DNA of 32,273 nt from Streptococcaceae bacterium (GTDB lineage Bacteria > Bacillota > Bacilli > Lactobacillales > Streptococcaceae): the NCBI GenBank assembly GCA_031254115.1, contig JAIRUZ010000013.1:1-32273 (forward strand), read 5' to 3'. The position numbers and the translations under genes were made by a program. A model generated the notes under the pieces. It had not been told where the DNA came from and did not search any database. It saw only the letters and a list, made by a program, of their open reading frames with translations. Shown here piece after piece: positions 24,572-32,036 of the stretch (position 1 is its first letter; each line of letters opens with the position of its first letter).

Positions 24572-25178
24572 AGTGCTGTTTGGACTGACAATACTCTGGT
24601 CAATTGCTGCGAGCGTCGTTGTGACCGTGCTGCTGTCAGTTCCTTTATTTTGGCTAGATAGTCGTGCCGAAAATTTGACGGAAATCTCTGGACTAGGCAG
24701 CACGCAGCTGTTTCACAATTATCGTGTGCTGATAAACTATTCCATGAATCCGTTTGTCACACAGCTCAAAATGCCCGATTTTCCTGATTCGCCGTCAGCG
24801 CTGACACATTTTGCGGAAGTCAAAAGCTTGTTTCTCATTGCGCTTGCGCTTGCGCTCGTGTTGCTGATAGCAACTGTCAAATTTCTACGCGAGCATTTGC
24901 ATATTTTCTTTAGGCGCGGGATTTTAGTCGTGCTAGCCGTTCCCGTCGTGCTGACAGGAATTGCTGCAACAGTCGGGTTTGACACGTTTTTCATTGGCTT
25001 TCATAAGGTTTTATTCCGTGATAATACGTGGCTTTTCGACCCGACGACAGACCCGATTATAAACGTTCTAACTGATAATTTCTTTATGTGGACGTTTGTG
25101 ATTTTTGGGACACTCTATCTCCTATTTTGGGGAATTTTATGGATGAAAGGACATGTGAAACATGGCAGGACAGTATAA
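24561..25178 (+). CDS. TIGR01906-type integral membrane protein
   Basis: Unknown function. 205 residues with about four membrane segments (residues 6-28, 93-108, 117-140 and a C-terminal one) and a long loop after the first, where NYSMNPFVTQLKMPDFPDS resembles the conserved NYLxxP..LxxPDF motif of the TIGR01906 family. I start at GTG 24561, 5 nt after a perfect AGGAGG (24550-24555) inside the end of nadV. It is normally next to the HAD gene in streptococci; here nadV lies between. A palindrome copy (24793) encodes PSALT. Confidence 0.82.
   Translation: MRDKVLFGLTILWSIAASVVVTVLLSVPLFWLDSRAENLTEISGLGSTQLFHNYRVLINYSMNPFVTQLKMPDFPDSPSALTHFAEVKSLFLIALALALVLLIATVKFLREHLHIFFRRGILVVLAVPVVLTGIAATVGFDTFFIGFHKVLFRDNTWLFDPTTDPIINVLTDNFFMWTFVIFGTLYLLFWGILWMKGHVKHGRTV
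24793..24806. repeat. Dispersed palindrome copy (13/14), in the TIGR01906 gene
   Basis: CGTCAGCGCTGACA, first base changed. Encodes PSALT. Confidence 0.85.
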
Positions 25179-26157
25179 TAGCCGCAACAGTCGGAAACGC
25201 AAAAAGTCAAAAGCGCCGGTGGTCGTTTTTAGCGCGCTTGCGATCATTTTGATTGCAGCTGTCAGCTTGCTGATTTTAAAACCATTTGATTCTAGAACGA
25301 CGGCAACGAAATCAGGGAGCAGCGCAGGCTCGCAAGTGGCGGCAAAAAGTTCAAGCGTTGCTGCCTCAAGCGCGACGACGTCAGCCTCCAAAACACTTGA
25401 CACGTCAAATTGGCTGACGACAAATGGCGCGCCCAATCAGCTCCCGATTTTGATGTTTCATTATACGGACGAAGTCGCGAATAACCCGCTGCCTGCGTGG
25501 AATAGCAATTACATGACGCCTCAGGCGCTTGATGCTATCGCGAAAGCGCTCAAAGCAAACGGCTATCAAACGTTGACAGCTGACGAAGCAGCCGCGGTGC
25601 TCACAGGCAACAAAAAGCCGTCCAATAAGATGGTTTGGCTGACTTTTGACGATGGGCACGCGGACAATTACACCTATACCTATCCGATTTTGAAAAAATA
25701 CGGGCTGCACGCGAGTTTCGGCATGATTGCGGGCGTTCTGCCGACTTACGGCGGTGCTGACACGAGCTATATTACCGAGAAGCAGATGAAAGAAATGAAA
25801 GCGTCTGGCGTTGTTGATTTTATAAGCCACACGACGAGCCATCTTGATTTATCAACGCTTTCAGCCGCTGACGAAACGCATGAAGTCAAAGATTCTAAGA
25901 CGAAACTTGACCAAATGCTTGCGCAAAATACGCAAGTGCTTGTTTATCCGTCTGGCAAATTTAACGCGCTGACAGAATCTGTGGCCAAAAAAGCTGGCTA
26001 TAAAATCGGGCTTGAAGAAGGTGAAGACATGGCAACAAGCGCGCTCAATTCGTTTGAAATGCCCCGATACCGCATGAGCGACGGCACAACGCCAGATTAC
26101 GTTCTAAGCCTTTTGGCGCCTGCAAGCAAATACAACACAAACAACACCCCAAAATAA
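25162..26157 (+). CDS. Polysaccharide deacetylase (CE4), membrane-anchored
   Basis: Likely removes acetyl groups from peptidoglycan or another surface glycan. 331 residues: basic start, membrane anchor at about 20-39, a Ser/Ala/Thr-rich linker to about 85, then a NodB domain. LPILMFHYTDE precedes the domain, WLTFDDGHADN supplies motif 1 (Asp163 and Asp164), SHTTSH motif 2 (metal ligands His223 and His227) and VLVYPSGKFN motif 3. ATG 25162 overlaps the previous gene by 17 nt, with AAGGA about 11 nt upstream. No terminator hairpin is obvious directly after it. Confidence 0.9.
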   Translation: MAGQYNSRNSRKRKKSKAPVVVFSALAIILIAAVSLLILKPFDSRTTATKSGSSAGSQVAAKSSSVAASSATTSASKTLDTSNWLTTNGAPNQLPILMFHYTDEVANNPLPAWNSNYMTPQALDAIAKALKANGYQTLTADEAAAVLTGNKKPSNKMVWLTFDDGHADNYTYTYPILKKYGLHASFGMIAGVLPTYGGADTSYITEKQMKEMKASGVVDFISHTTSHLDLSTLSAADETHEVKDSKTKLDQMLAQNTQVLVYPSGKFNALTESVAKKAGYKIGLEEGEDMATSALNSFEMPRYRMSDGTTPDYVLSLLAPASKYNTNNTPK

Positions 26158-26178
26158 TGCGAAATCGTAACTTTTCCC

Positions 26179-26207
26179 TTGACAAAATAGGCCATTTAAG
26201 TTACAAT
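26179..26207 (+). promoter_or_regulatory. Consensus sigma-A promoter upstream of trmL
   Basis: TTGACA (26179-26184), 17-nt spacer, TACAAT (26202-26207). The best -35 in the window. The predicted start is near 26214, giving a leader of about 128 nt. Confidence 0.8.
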
Positions 26208-26264
26208 TAAGCTACATTATTTCTTTCTGCCACACCTGTTATGACACAAGGAAATAAACCCGTG

Positions 26265-26308
26265 ACTGTTCTTCTTGCTGAGTTTTGCTCCGAGGAGAGC
26301 AGTTTTTT
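26265..26308 (+). promoter_or_regulatory. Candidate attenuator hairpin in the trmL leader
   Basis: ACTGTTCTTCTT (26265-26276) pairs with GAGGAGAGCAGT (26292-26303) over 12 positions, three of them G-U, followed at once by six T. It has the form of an intrinsic terminator but lies inside the leader of trmL, so partial termination or a regulated switch is possible. I recognise no known riboswitch aptamer or T-box. Confidence 0.5.
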
Positions 26309-26342
26309 GTTTTATAGTTTAGTTTATAGATTGAGGGAAATG

Positions 26343-26855
26343 ATGAGCAATCATATTGTTTTATTTGAGCCGCGCATTCCGCAAAATACGGGCAATATCG
26401 CGCGCACAGCGGCGGCGACAAACGCGACGCTGCATTTGATTAAGCCGTACGGCTTTGAGATTTCAGAAAAAAATGTCAGACGTGCGGGGCTTGATTATTG
26501 GGACGCGGTGGAGCTGCGCGAATATGCAAAGCTGGCCGATTTTTTAGAGCAGCTGACAGAAAATTCTCAGCTCCATTTGGTGTCAAAATTTGCTGAAAAA
26601 TCGTACAGCACGCTTGATTACGACGATGGACGCGATCATTATTTTCTCTTTGGGCGTGAAGACACGGGCTTGCCAGCGGACTTTCAGCAGAAAAATGCCG
26701 AGAAAAATATCCGCATTCCGCAGAATGACGCGCATGTGCGCTCATTGAATCTCTCAAATGCCGTCGCGCTTGTCATTTACGAAGCGCTTCGCCAGCAGGA
26801 TTTTGCTGGACTTGAAAAAGCACACAGCTACGGCGACAAAGACAAACTAAAATAA
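26343..26855 (+). CDS. trmL: tRNA (cytidine/uridine-34-2'-O)-methyltransferase
   Basis: SPOUT-family enzyme that methylates the wobble ribose of tRNA-Leu. 170 residues: [20 protein letters not shown] (start), [33 protein letters not shown] and [18 protein letters not shown] form the trefoil-knot SAM site. The length matches TrmL/YibK. I use ATG 26343, 5 nt after AGGG; the in-frame codons back to 26241 belong to the leader and its terminator-like hairpin, not to the family. It is followed by its own terminator. Confidence 0.93.
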   Translation: MSNHIVLFEPRIPQNTGNIARTAAATNATLHLIKPYGFEISEKNVRRAGLDYWDAVELREYAKLADFLEQLTENSQLHLVSKFAEKSYSTLDYDDGRDHYFLFGREDTGLPADFQQKNAEKNIRIPQNDAHVRSLNLSNAVALVIYEALRQQDFAGLEKAHSYGDKDKLK

Positions 26856-26876
26856 CGCATGAAAATGCGTTTTTCT
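26854..26876 (+). terminator. Intrinsic terminator after trmL
   Basis: AACGCAT, GAAA loop, ATGCGTT and a T-run. The stem is seven base pairs with a stable tetraloop. Confidence 0.88.
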
Positions 26877-26921
26877 TATTCTTAGATTTTCGTGCTTCAA
26901 AGCGCTTGGTGGTGCCTTTTC

Positions 26922-26930
26922 TGGTATAAT
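26922..26930 (+). promoter_or_regulatory. Extended -10 promoter of the PGAM-recD2 unit, leaderless type
   Basis: TGgTATAAT ends 7 nt before ATG 26938. No ribosome binding site is present. Confidence 0.7.
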
Positions 26931-26937
26931 TGACGCT

Positions 26938-27513
26938 ATGAGAATTTATTTTGTGCGGCATGGGAAGACGCAGTGGAATCTTGAGCGGCGCTTGCAGGGA
27001 CAGTTTGGGGATTCGGCGTTATTGCCTGAGAGTTATGCGGAGATTGCAAAGGTGCGCGATTTTCTGTCAGCTGTCAGCTTTGACAAGGTTTTTGTCAGCC
27101 CGAAAAAGCGTGCGATTGACACGGCGCTGCACCTGACAGATTTGCCGCTGCATCCAGATATGCGGCTCGCTGAGTGGAATTTTGGCTTGGTTGAGGGCAT
27201 GAAAATTGACGATGCAATCGCGAAATATCCGCACGAAATGTGGGCGTCGCGCTACCAATTGGCCGATTTTGACGGCTCAGCTTTTGGCGCAGAATCTGTT
27301 GCGGCGGTTCTTGCGCGTTTTGACAGTTTGTACGAGGATTCACAAGCTTTTGACACGGTGCTTTGGGTCGGGCACGGCGCAACAGGCACGGCTGGCATGC
27401 GCCATCTCGCGGGCTTTCCCATCGATGAATTGCGCGCAGCGGGCGGCCTTGACAACAATACGGTCACGATTCTTGAAAATGGAAAACTCATAGAATGGAA
27501 CCGCAAACCATGA
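26938..27513 (+). CDS. Histidine phosphatase (phosphoglycerate mutase family)
   Basis: Cytoplasmic phosphatase of the histidine phosphatase superfamily. 191 residues: catalytic FVRHGKTQWNLERRLQG at residues 5-21 (His8), SPKKRAIDTA, the acid-base region LAEWNFGLVEGM, and WVGHGATG with the second His. The substrate is unclear; at this size it is more likely a broad or dedicated phosphatase than the glycolytic mutase. The stop overlaps a recD2 ATG as ATGA. Confidence 0.9.
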   Translation: MRIYFVRHGKTQWNLERRLQGQFGDSALLPESYAEIAKVRDFLSAVSFDKVFVSPKKRAIDTALHLTDLPLHPDMRLAEWNFGLVEGMKIDDAIAKYPHEMWASRYQLADFDGSAFGAESVAAVLARFDSLYEDSQAFDTVLWVGHGATGTAGMRHLAGFPIDELRAAGGLDNNTVTILENGKLIEWNRKP

Positions 27514-29942
27514 CGGACGGCTTTCAGTTTTCAGGCGAAATTGTTTCCATTTTTTTTAGCAATCCGTCAAATTTTTACAAGGTCGTGTTGCTGGCGATTG
27601 AGGACACCGACAGCAGCTTTACGGACAGCGAAATCGTCGTGACGGGCACGATTGGCGACGTTATTGAGGGCGAAGATTACACGTTTTACGGGCAATTGAC
27701 GACGCACCCAAAATACGGCGAGCAGCTTTTGGTGACGCATTATGAGAAGGCAAAAGTCACGTCGCGCAGCGGCCTTGTCAAATTTTTCAGCTCAGATAAA
27801 TTCCCAGGCGTCGGGCAATCAACGGCTGAGAAAATTGTCGACGCGTATCCTGACGATACGGTGGACGCGATTTTGGAGGATCCGTCAGCGCTGACAGGTA
27901 TTTTGTCAGCTGCAAAGCGACATTCTTTTCTCAAACGCTTGACTGAAAACGCGGGCGATGACCGCATTTTGAGCCGTTTGTCAAAATATAATTTGCCAAG
28001 TGCTGTGAATTTTCGGCTGATTGAGCGCTATCACGGCGATGCGCTGAAAATGCTGCAAACCGCGCCATATCAGCTCGCGCAGGAAGTCGAAGGTATTGGC
28101 TTCACGCTCGCCGATCGCATAGCCTCCCAAGAAGGTATTGATTCGACCAGCCCTGATCGCTTACAGGCTGGGCTTTTTCACGTTCTCAAGCTATCAAGCA
28201 TGCAAACGGGCGACACATATCTTTTAAAGATGCAGCTTTTGCAGCTGACGGCTGACATGCTGTCGCGCGCGCGCCCCGCCGATTTACCAATCAGTAGCGA
28301 CGCGTTAGAGGACGCGCTGTCCAATTTGACGAGCCTTGAAAAGGCCATCGAAGTCCCAAATAAAACCGCCGACAAAGTCTTTGAGCCGTCGTTGTATTAC
28401 GCCGAAGAAAGAATTGTGAAATGTCTCACAAAAAAGCGCGATGAAAAATTCTTATCAGCGCTGACAAAGGAAAAAATTGCGGACGCGATTGCTGATAGCG
28501 CGTTTGAGCTTAACATGACCTATGACGCGTCGCAGGAAGAAGCGCTTGCGAAGTCGCTCGCCGCGCCCATTTCGCTGCTGACTGGCGGGCCTGGAACGGG
28601 CAAAACGACCATCGTGCAAGGTCTGATTCTCGCATTTTCAAAGCTGCATCACATCGAGCTCAATTTTAATAACACAAAATACAAAGACGAAATTTTCCCG
28701 ATTGTGCTTGCAGCGCCCACAGGACGCGCCGCGAGACGCTTATCTGAGACGACTGGTCTGCCTGCGGCCACGATTCACAGGCATTTGGGGATTCAGTCCG
28801 ACGATGAAAATGGCGACGATTTTGCGAATGAGCTGGCTGGCGATTTGCTCATCGTGGACGAATTTTCGATGGTTGACACATGGCTTGCCGCGAAATTATT
28901 GCGCGCGATTCCCGCGGGCATGCAAGTTGTTTTCGTTGGCGACGCCGATCAGCTGCCGTCAGTCGGGCCTGGACAAGTTTTCGCAGATTTATTTCGGTTT
29001 CCAAAAATGCCGCAAACGCGCCTCACGAAAGTTTACCGCCAGTCGGAAACCTCAACGATTTTGAATCTGGCAGAATCAATTAAAAACGGTACGCTGCCGC
29101 CTGATTTGCGTGAGAAAAAAAACGATCGCAGCTTTTTTGCGGCCAATGCTGAGCAAATTCCGCATTTGATTCGCCAAATTGCAGAATCCTGGAAATCGCG
29201 TGGAAATGAGCCTTTCGAGCTCCAGATTTTAGCACCGATGTACAAGGGCACCGCGGGTATTGACAATCTCAACACGACGCTGCAAGACGTTTTTAACCCA
29301 AAATCCGAACAATTAGAATTTGCATACAAAAATACCCTGTTTCGCGAAGGCGATAAGGTTCTTCATCTGATTAACAATGCCGAAGATGGCGTGTTTAATG
29401 GCGATTTGGGCGTTATTCGCGAGCTGATTCCCGCGAAATTCTCAGAATCAAAACAAGACGAATTGCGCCTGAATTTTGATGGCATTGAGCTCACCTATCC
29501 GCGCGGTGAGTGGTATAAGCTGACGCTCGCCTATGCAATGTCGATTCACAAAGCGCAAGGCAGCGAGTTTCAGACCGTTGTTTTGCCGCTCGTCAGCAAT
29601 TTTAGCCGCATGCTCCAGCGCAATCTCTTTTACACAGCGGTCACGCGCGCAAAGCAGTCGCTCATTTTGCTCGGTGAGCTGCAGGCGTTTGAGCACGCTA
29701 CGGCGACTGTTTCTGGCAACCGAAAAACCGGACTTTTAGACCGATTAGTGCCCGATTATTCGGGAAATGAGGACATTCCCCAGCTGACAGAAGAAGCGCG
29801 CGCTTATCAGATTTCTGTCAGCGCTGACAAAGTGGCTGAAAGTTCTGTCCTTGAAGAAATGCTGCTGACAGAAGAAAATTGGGCAACAATTGAGCCACTC
29901 ATTGGGCTTGTAGCCGCTGATTTTTCGATTTTCAATAGCTAA
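27510..29942 (+). CDS. recD2: RecD-like 5'-3' DNA helicase RecD2
   Basis: Superfamily 1B helicase for DNA repair and replication-fork maintenance in bacteria without RecBC partners for it. 810 residues: an N-terminal OB-like and helix-hairpin-helix region (VGQSTAEKIV, EVEGIGFTLADRIA), Walker A TGGPGTGKTT near residues 358-367, LAAPTGRAARRL, DEFSMVD, GDADQLPSVGPGQV, and C-terminal SIHKAQGSEF and YTAVTRAK. ATG 27510 overlaps the stop of the previous gene; an in-frame ATG at 27495 is the alternative. It carries three copies of the palindrome (27883, 28453, 29816), the densest gene in the window. Confidence 0.95.
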   Translation: MTDGFQFSGEIVSIFFSNPSNFYKVVLLAIEDTDSSFTDSEIVVTGTIGDVIEGEDYTFYGQLTTHPKYGEQLLVTHYEKAKVTSRSGLVKFFSSDKFPGVGQSTAEKIVDAYPDDTVDAILEDPSALTGILSAAKRHSFLKRLTENAGDDRILSRLSKYNLPSAVNFRLIERYHGDALKMLQTAPYQLAQEVEGIGFTLADRIASQEGIDSTSPDRLQAGLFHVLKLSSMQTGDTYLLKMQLLQLTADMLSRARPADLPISSDALEDALSNLTSLEKAIEVPNKTADKVFEPSLYYAEERIVKCLTKKRDEKFLSALTKEKIADAIADSAFELNMTYDASQEEALAKSLAAPISLLTGGPGTGKTTIVQGLILAFSKLHHIELNFNNTKYKDEIFPIVLAAPTGRAARRLSETTGLPAATIHRHLGIQSDDENGDDFANELAGDLLIVDEFSMVDTWLAAKLLRAIPAGMQVVFVGDADQLPSVGPGQVFADLFRFPKMPQTRLTKVYRQSETSTILNLAESIKNGTLPPDLREKKNDRSFFAANAEQIPHLIRQIAESWKSRGNEPFELQILAPMYKGTAGIDNLNTTLQDVFNPKSEQLEFAYKNTLFREGDKVLHLINNAEDGVFNGDLGVIRELIPAKFSESKQDELRLNFDGIELTYPRGEWYKLTLAYAMSIHKAQGSEFQTVVLPLVSNFSRMLQRNLFYTAVTRAKQSLILLGELQAFEHATATVSGNRKTGLLDRLVPDYSGNEDIPQLTEEARAYQISVSADKVAESSVLEEMLLTEENWATIEPLIGLVAADFSIFNS
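27883..27896. repeat. Dispersed palindrome copy (13/14), in recD2
   Basis: CGTCAGCGCTGACA. Encodes PSALT in the N-terminal region of RecD2. Confidence 0.85.
28453..28466. repeat. Dispersed palindrome copy (13/14), in recD2
   Basis: TATCAGCGCTGACA. Encodes LSALT. Confidence 0.85.
29816..29829. repeat. Dispersed palindrome TGTCAGCGCTGACA, in recD2
   Basis: Perfect copy near the 3' end of recD2, in the VSAD frame. Confidence 0.95.
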
Positions 29943-29967
29943 AACGCTTAAGTTTTCTGAAAATTTA

Positions 29968-29976
29968 TGATAAAAT
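29968..29976 (+). promoter_or_regulatory. Extended -10 promoter before the first DUF915-like gene
   Basis: TGaTAAAAT ends 11 nt before ATG 29988. The leader would be only a few bases long. Confidence 0.5.
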
Positions 29977-29987
29977 TAAGAAAGTCA

Positions 29988-30938
29988 ATGAAAGAATTTC
30001 TAGTAAAAAATGGTCGTCTTATTTTTCTCACGGTGCTCGTCACGCTGATTCTGTCAGCGCTGACAGGAATTATTTTCCTTCGCGCGGCGCATTTGAGCAT
30101 CAAGAAAATTCCCGCTGGCATCGATGACAAAACGACGCAAACGACAGGCACAAAAACGTCGACGACTTTCTCTCTTTCGGCTGACAAGCCGATTATCACG
30201 CCAACGATTTATATTTCTGGCTCCAGCGGCAAAGTCGATCAGGTTGACTGGTTGATTGACGGCATCAAAAAACAGTCGTCTGTGACATCGACCAAAGGCC
30301 AGATTTTCCGTTTTTCGACTGGCAATAACAAGCTGACGGTGACGGGAAAAGTCGATACGAGCGACACGGCGCCAATGATTGAATTTGCGGTTGGCGACCC
30401 GCGCACGTCTGACCCGACGCATTATTCCGAGGGCATACAAGCCATGATGCGCTATCTGCGGGAAAATTACACGATTCCCTATGTCAATTTTGTCGGCTAT
30501 TCTTCAGGCGCGACGGGCGTGCTAAACTACATGATTGACACCTCAGGAAATGCCAATTTTCCGCGCGTCAAAGAATTTATTTCGCTCGACGGCGAATATA
30601 ATACCTGTAAGTTTGGCTACAAAGAGCAGAATTTAACGCATATTTTGACCACGGCGCCCGACACCAAGACCGCCATGTACACGTACATTGAGAAAAACTA
30701 CCAAAAAATTGATCCCGCGACAAAAATTATTCTCATGGAAGGCCATAAAACTAACGCCAAAGGCGATCTGACGGACGGCACGATTCCTTGGGGAGACACA
30801 TTCTCGATTTATCACCTGCTTGTCGCAAATAAAAACGCGGTTTCGATTCATATTTACCCGACAAATGTCGCTCATAGTCAGCTTCCCAAACAAAAAGATG
30901 TTCAAACATTCATAAAAAATACACTTTACGGAGGATAA
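29988..30938 (+). CDS. DUF915-like alpha/beta hydrolase, first copy
   Basis: 316 residues: a short basic start, one membrane anchor (about 11-31) and an exported alpha/beta hydrolase domain of the DUF915 type common in lactic acid bacteria. PTIYISGS opens the domain, VGYSSGATG holds the nucleophile Ser172, FISLDGEYN follows, and DGTIPWGDTFS lies near the catalytic acid. Substrate unknown. ATG 29988 fits the -10 box better than ATG 29967. The palindrome at 30052 encodes LSALT inside the membrane anchor. It is a tandem paralogue of the next gene. Confidence 0.82.
   Translation: MKEFLVKNGRLIFLTVLVTLILSALTGIIFLRAAHLSIKKIPAGIDDKTTQTTGTKTSTTFSLSADKPIITPTIYISGSSGKVDQVDWLIDGIKKQSSVTSTKGQIFRFSTGNNKLTVTGKVDTSDTAPMIEFAVGDPRTSDPTHYSEGIQAMMRYLRENYTIPYVNFVGYSSGATGVLNYMIDTSGNANFPRVKEFISLDGEYNTCKFGYKEQNLTHILTTAPDTKTAMYTYIEKNYQKIDPATKIILMEGHKTNAKGDLTDGTIPWGDTFSIYHLLVANKNAVSIHIYPTNVAHSQLPKQKDVQTFIKNTLYGG
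30052..30065. repeat. Dispersed palindrome TGTCAGCGCTGACA, in the first DUF915-like gene
   Basis: Perfect copy, 236 nt from the previous one. It encodes LSALT within a membrane anchor, where polar residues are not an obvious choice. Confidence 0.95.
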
Positions 30939-30939
30939 A

Positions 30940-31833
30940 ATGCTCAAACGCTTAACGAAACGTGAAAAAATTCTTTCAGGGCTTGTCGTGCTGCTAATTG
31001 TCTTGCTTGGCACGGTTAGCATTGTCTATCTTTTGCGCCATACGGATGCCAAAAATTCGGCGGTGGCGATTGAGCCGACGATTTTCATCACGGGTTCAGA
31101 CGGAAAGCTGAATACGATTGATCCGCTGGTGCAGGCGATTACCAATAAAGGAAAAATTCCTGCACGTAAGGCGCTGACCTTCGTCGCACAAACGGACGGG
31201 ACGGTCGTCGTTTCAGGGCGGATTTCAAAGGATAATGTGCGCCCCGCCATTGAGGTCGGCATGGAAGAAGGCACGAATTCGGGCACGAAGCAAGAAGCGG
31301 CGCTCAAAGCCGTCGTGCTCTATCTTCAGCAAAATTACAACGTCACCTCGCTCAATATGGTCGGCTTTTCGGCTGGCGGCACGGGCGTGCTGCATTATTT
31401 GATTGATTACTCAAACGACACGAAACTTCCTAAAATCAATAAATTTATCTCGCTTGATGGCCAATACAATGCCTCAACCGCGCAACCGAGTCAGACTCTT
31501 GACGAGGTTCTTCTAAATGGCCCGAAAATCAAATCGCAATACTTCGCATATCAAGTACAAAATATCAAGAAGATTAATCCCGCCGTTCAGATTTACATGC
31601 TGGCGGGGAATTATCAAAACTCAAACTCAACGGACGGCGTCGTGCCGTGGGCGGATACCTTCTCGATTTATTATTTGTTTAAGGCAAATGGCAATCCGCT
31701 CGTGAAATATACGTATAATGGCGCAGATGATGTGACGTGGCATGGTTATGTGCCGAAAAACCCAGAAGCACAGCGCTTTATCGGACGCACGCTTTATGCG
31801 CCAAACACGCCAAACTGGCAATTGCCAAAATAA
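30940..31833 (+). CDS. DUF915-like alpha/beta hydrolase, second copy
   Basis: 297 residues with the same plan as the gene before it: membrane anchor at about 11-31, PTIFITGSDGKLNTID, nucleophile motif VGFSAGGTG (Ser144), FISLDGQYN and DGVVPWADTFS, and a late His in TWHGY. ATG 30940 starts 1 nt after the previous stop and follows GGAGG, so the two are one transcription unit produced by tandem duplication. Secreted or surface-held hydrolase; substrate unknown. It ends just before the dlt promoter. Confidence 0.85.
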   Translation: MLKRLTKREKILSGLVVLLIVLLGTVSIVYLLRHTDAKNSAVAIEPTIFITGSDGKLNTIDPLVQAITNKGKIPARKALTFVAQTDGTVVVSGRISKDNVRPAIEVGMEEGTNSGTKQEAALKAVVLYLQQNYNVTSLNMVGFSAGGTGVLHYLIDYSNDTKLPKINKFISLDGQYNASTAQPSQTLDEVLLNGPKIKSQYFAYQVQNIKKINPAVQIYMLAGNYQNSNSTDGVVPWADTFSIYYLFKANGNPLVKYTYNGADDVTWHGYVPKNPEAQRFIGRTLYAPNTPNWQLPK

Positions 31834-31854
31834 TCTCTGGCGGAGAAAAAAGCG

Positions 31855-31860
31855 TATAAT
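31855..31860 (+). promoter_or_regulatory. -10 box of the dlt operon
   Basis: TATAAT with predicted start near 31867, about 22 nt before the dltX ATG. No clear -35. Confidence 0.5.
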
Positions 31861-31888
31861 ATATGAAACAGATTAGAAAGTGGCTTAC

Positions 31889-32026
31889 ATGAAAGACTTT
31901 TTTAAACGTCCGACGGTTCAATTTATCGCACGGACTCTCTTGTATACGGGCATTCTTATCATGCTGGTTTATCTTTATAGTTACACGCAATCGGGCGGCG
32001 CGCATTTCATCTACAACGAATTTTGA
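31889..32026 (+). CDS. dltX: Teichoic acid D-Ala incorporation-associated protein DltX
   Basis: 45-residue single-pass membrane protein at the head of the dlt operon. It takes part in D-alanine transfer to teichoic acids, with DltB, DltC and DltD. The membrane segment lies at about residues 14-31, and the C-terminus ends with the conserved FIYNEF motif, which decides the identification. ATG 31889 follows a purine-rich AGAAAGTGG. dltA starts 10 nt after the stop. Confidence 0.93.
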   Translation: MKDFFKRPTVQFIARTLLYTGILIMLVYLYSYTQSGGAHFIYNEF

Positions 32027-32036
32027 GGGGAGAGCT

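Noticed and set aside
26241-26342. In-frame N-terminal extension of trmL
   Set aside because: It would be encoded by the terminator-like leader hairpin, is absent from the family, and AGGG precedes ATG 26343.
31863-31891. Nine-codon ORF overlapping the dltX ATG as a leader peptide
   Set aside because: The -10 box at 31855-31860 would place the transcription start inside this ORF, so its ATG is probably not transcribed.
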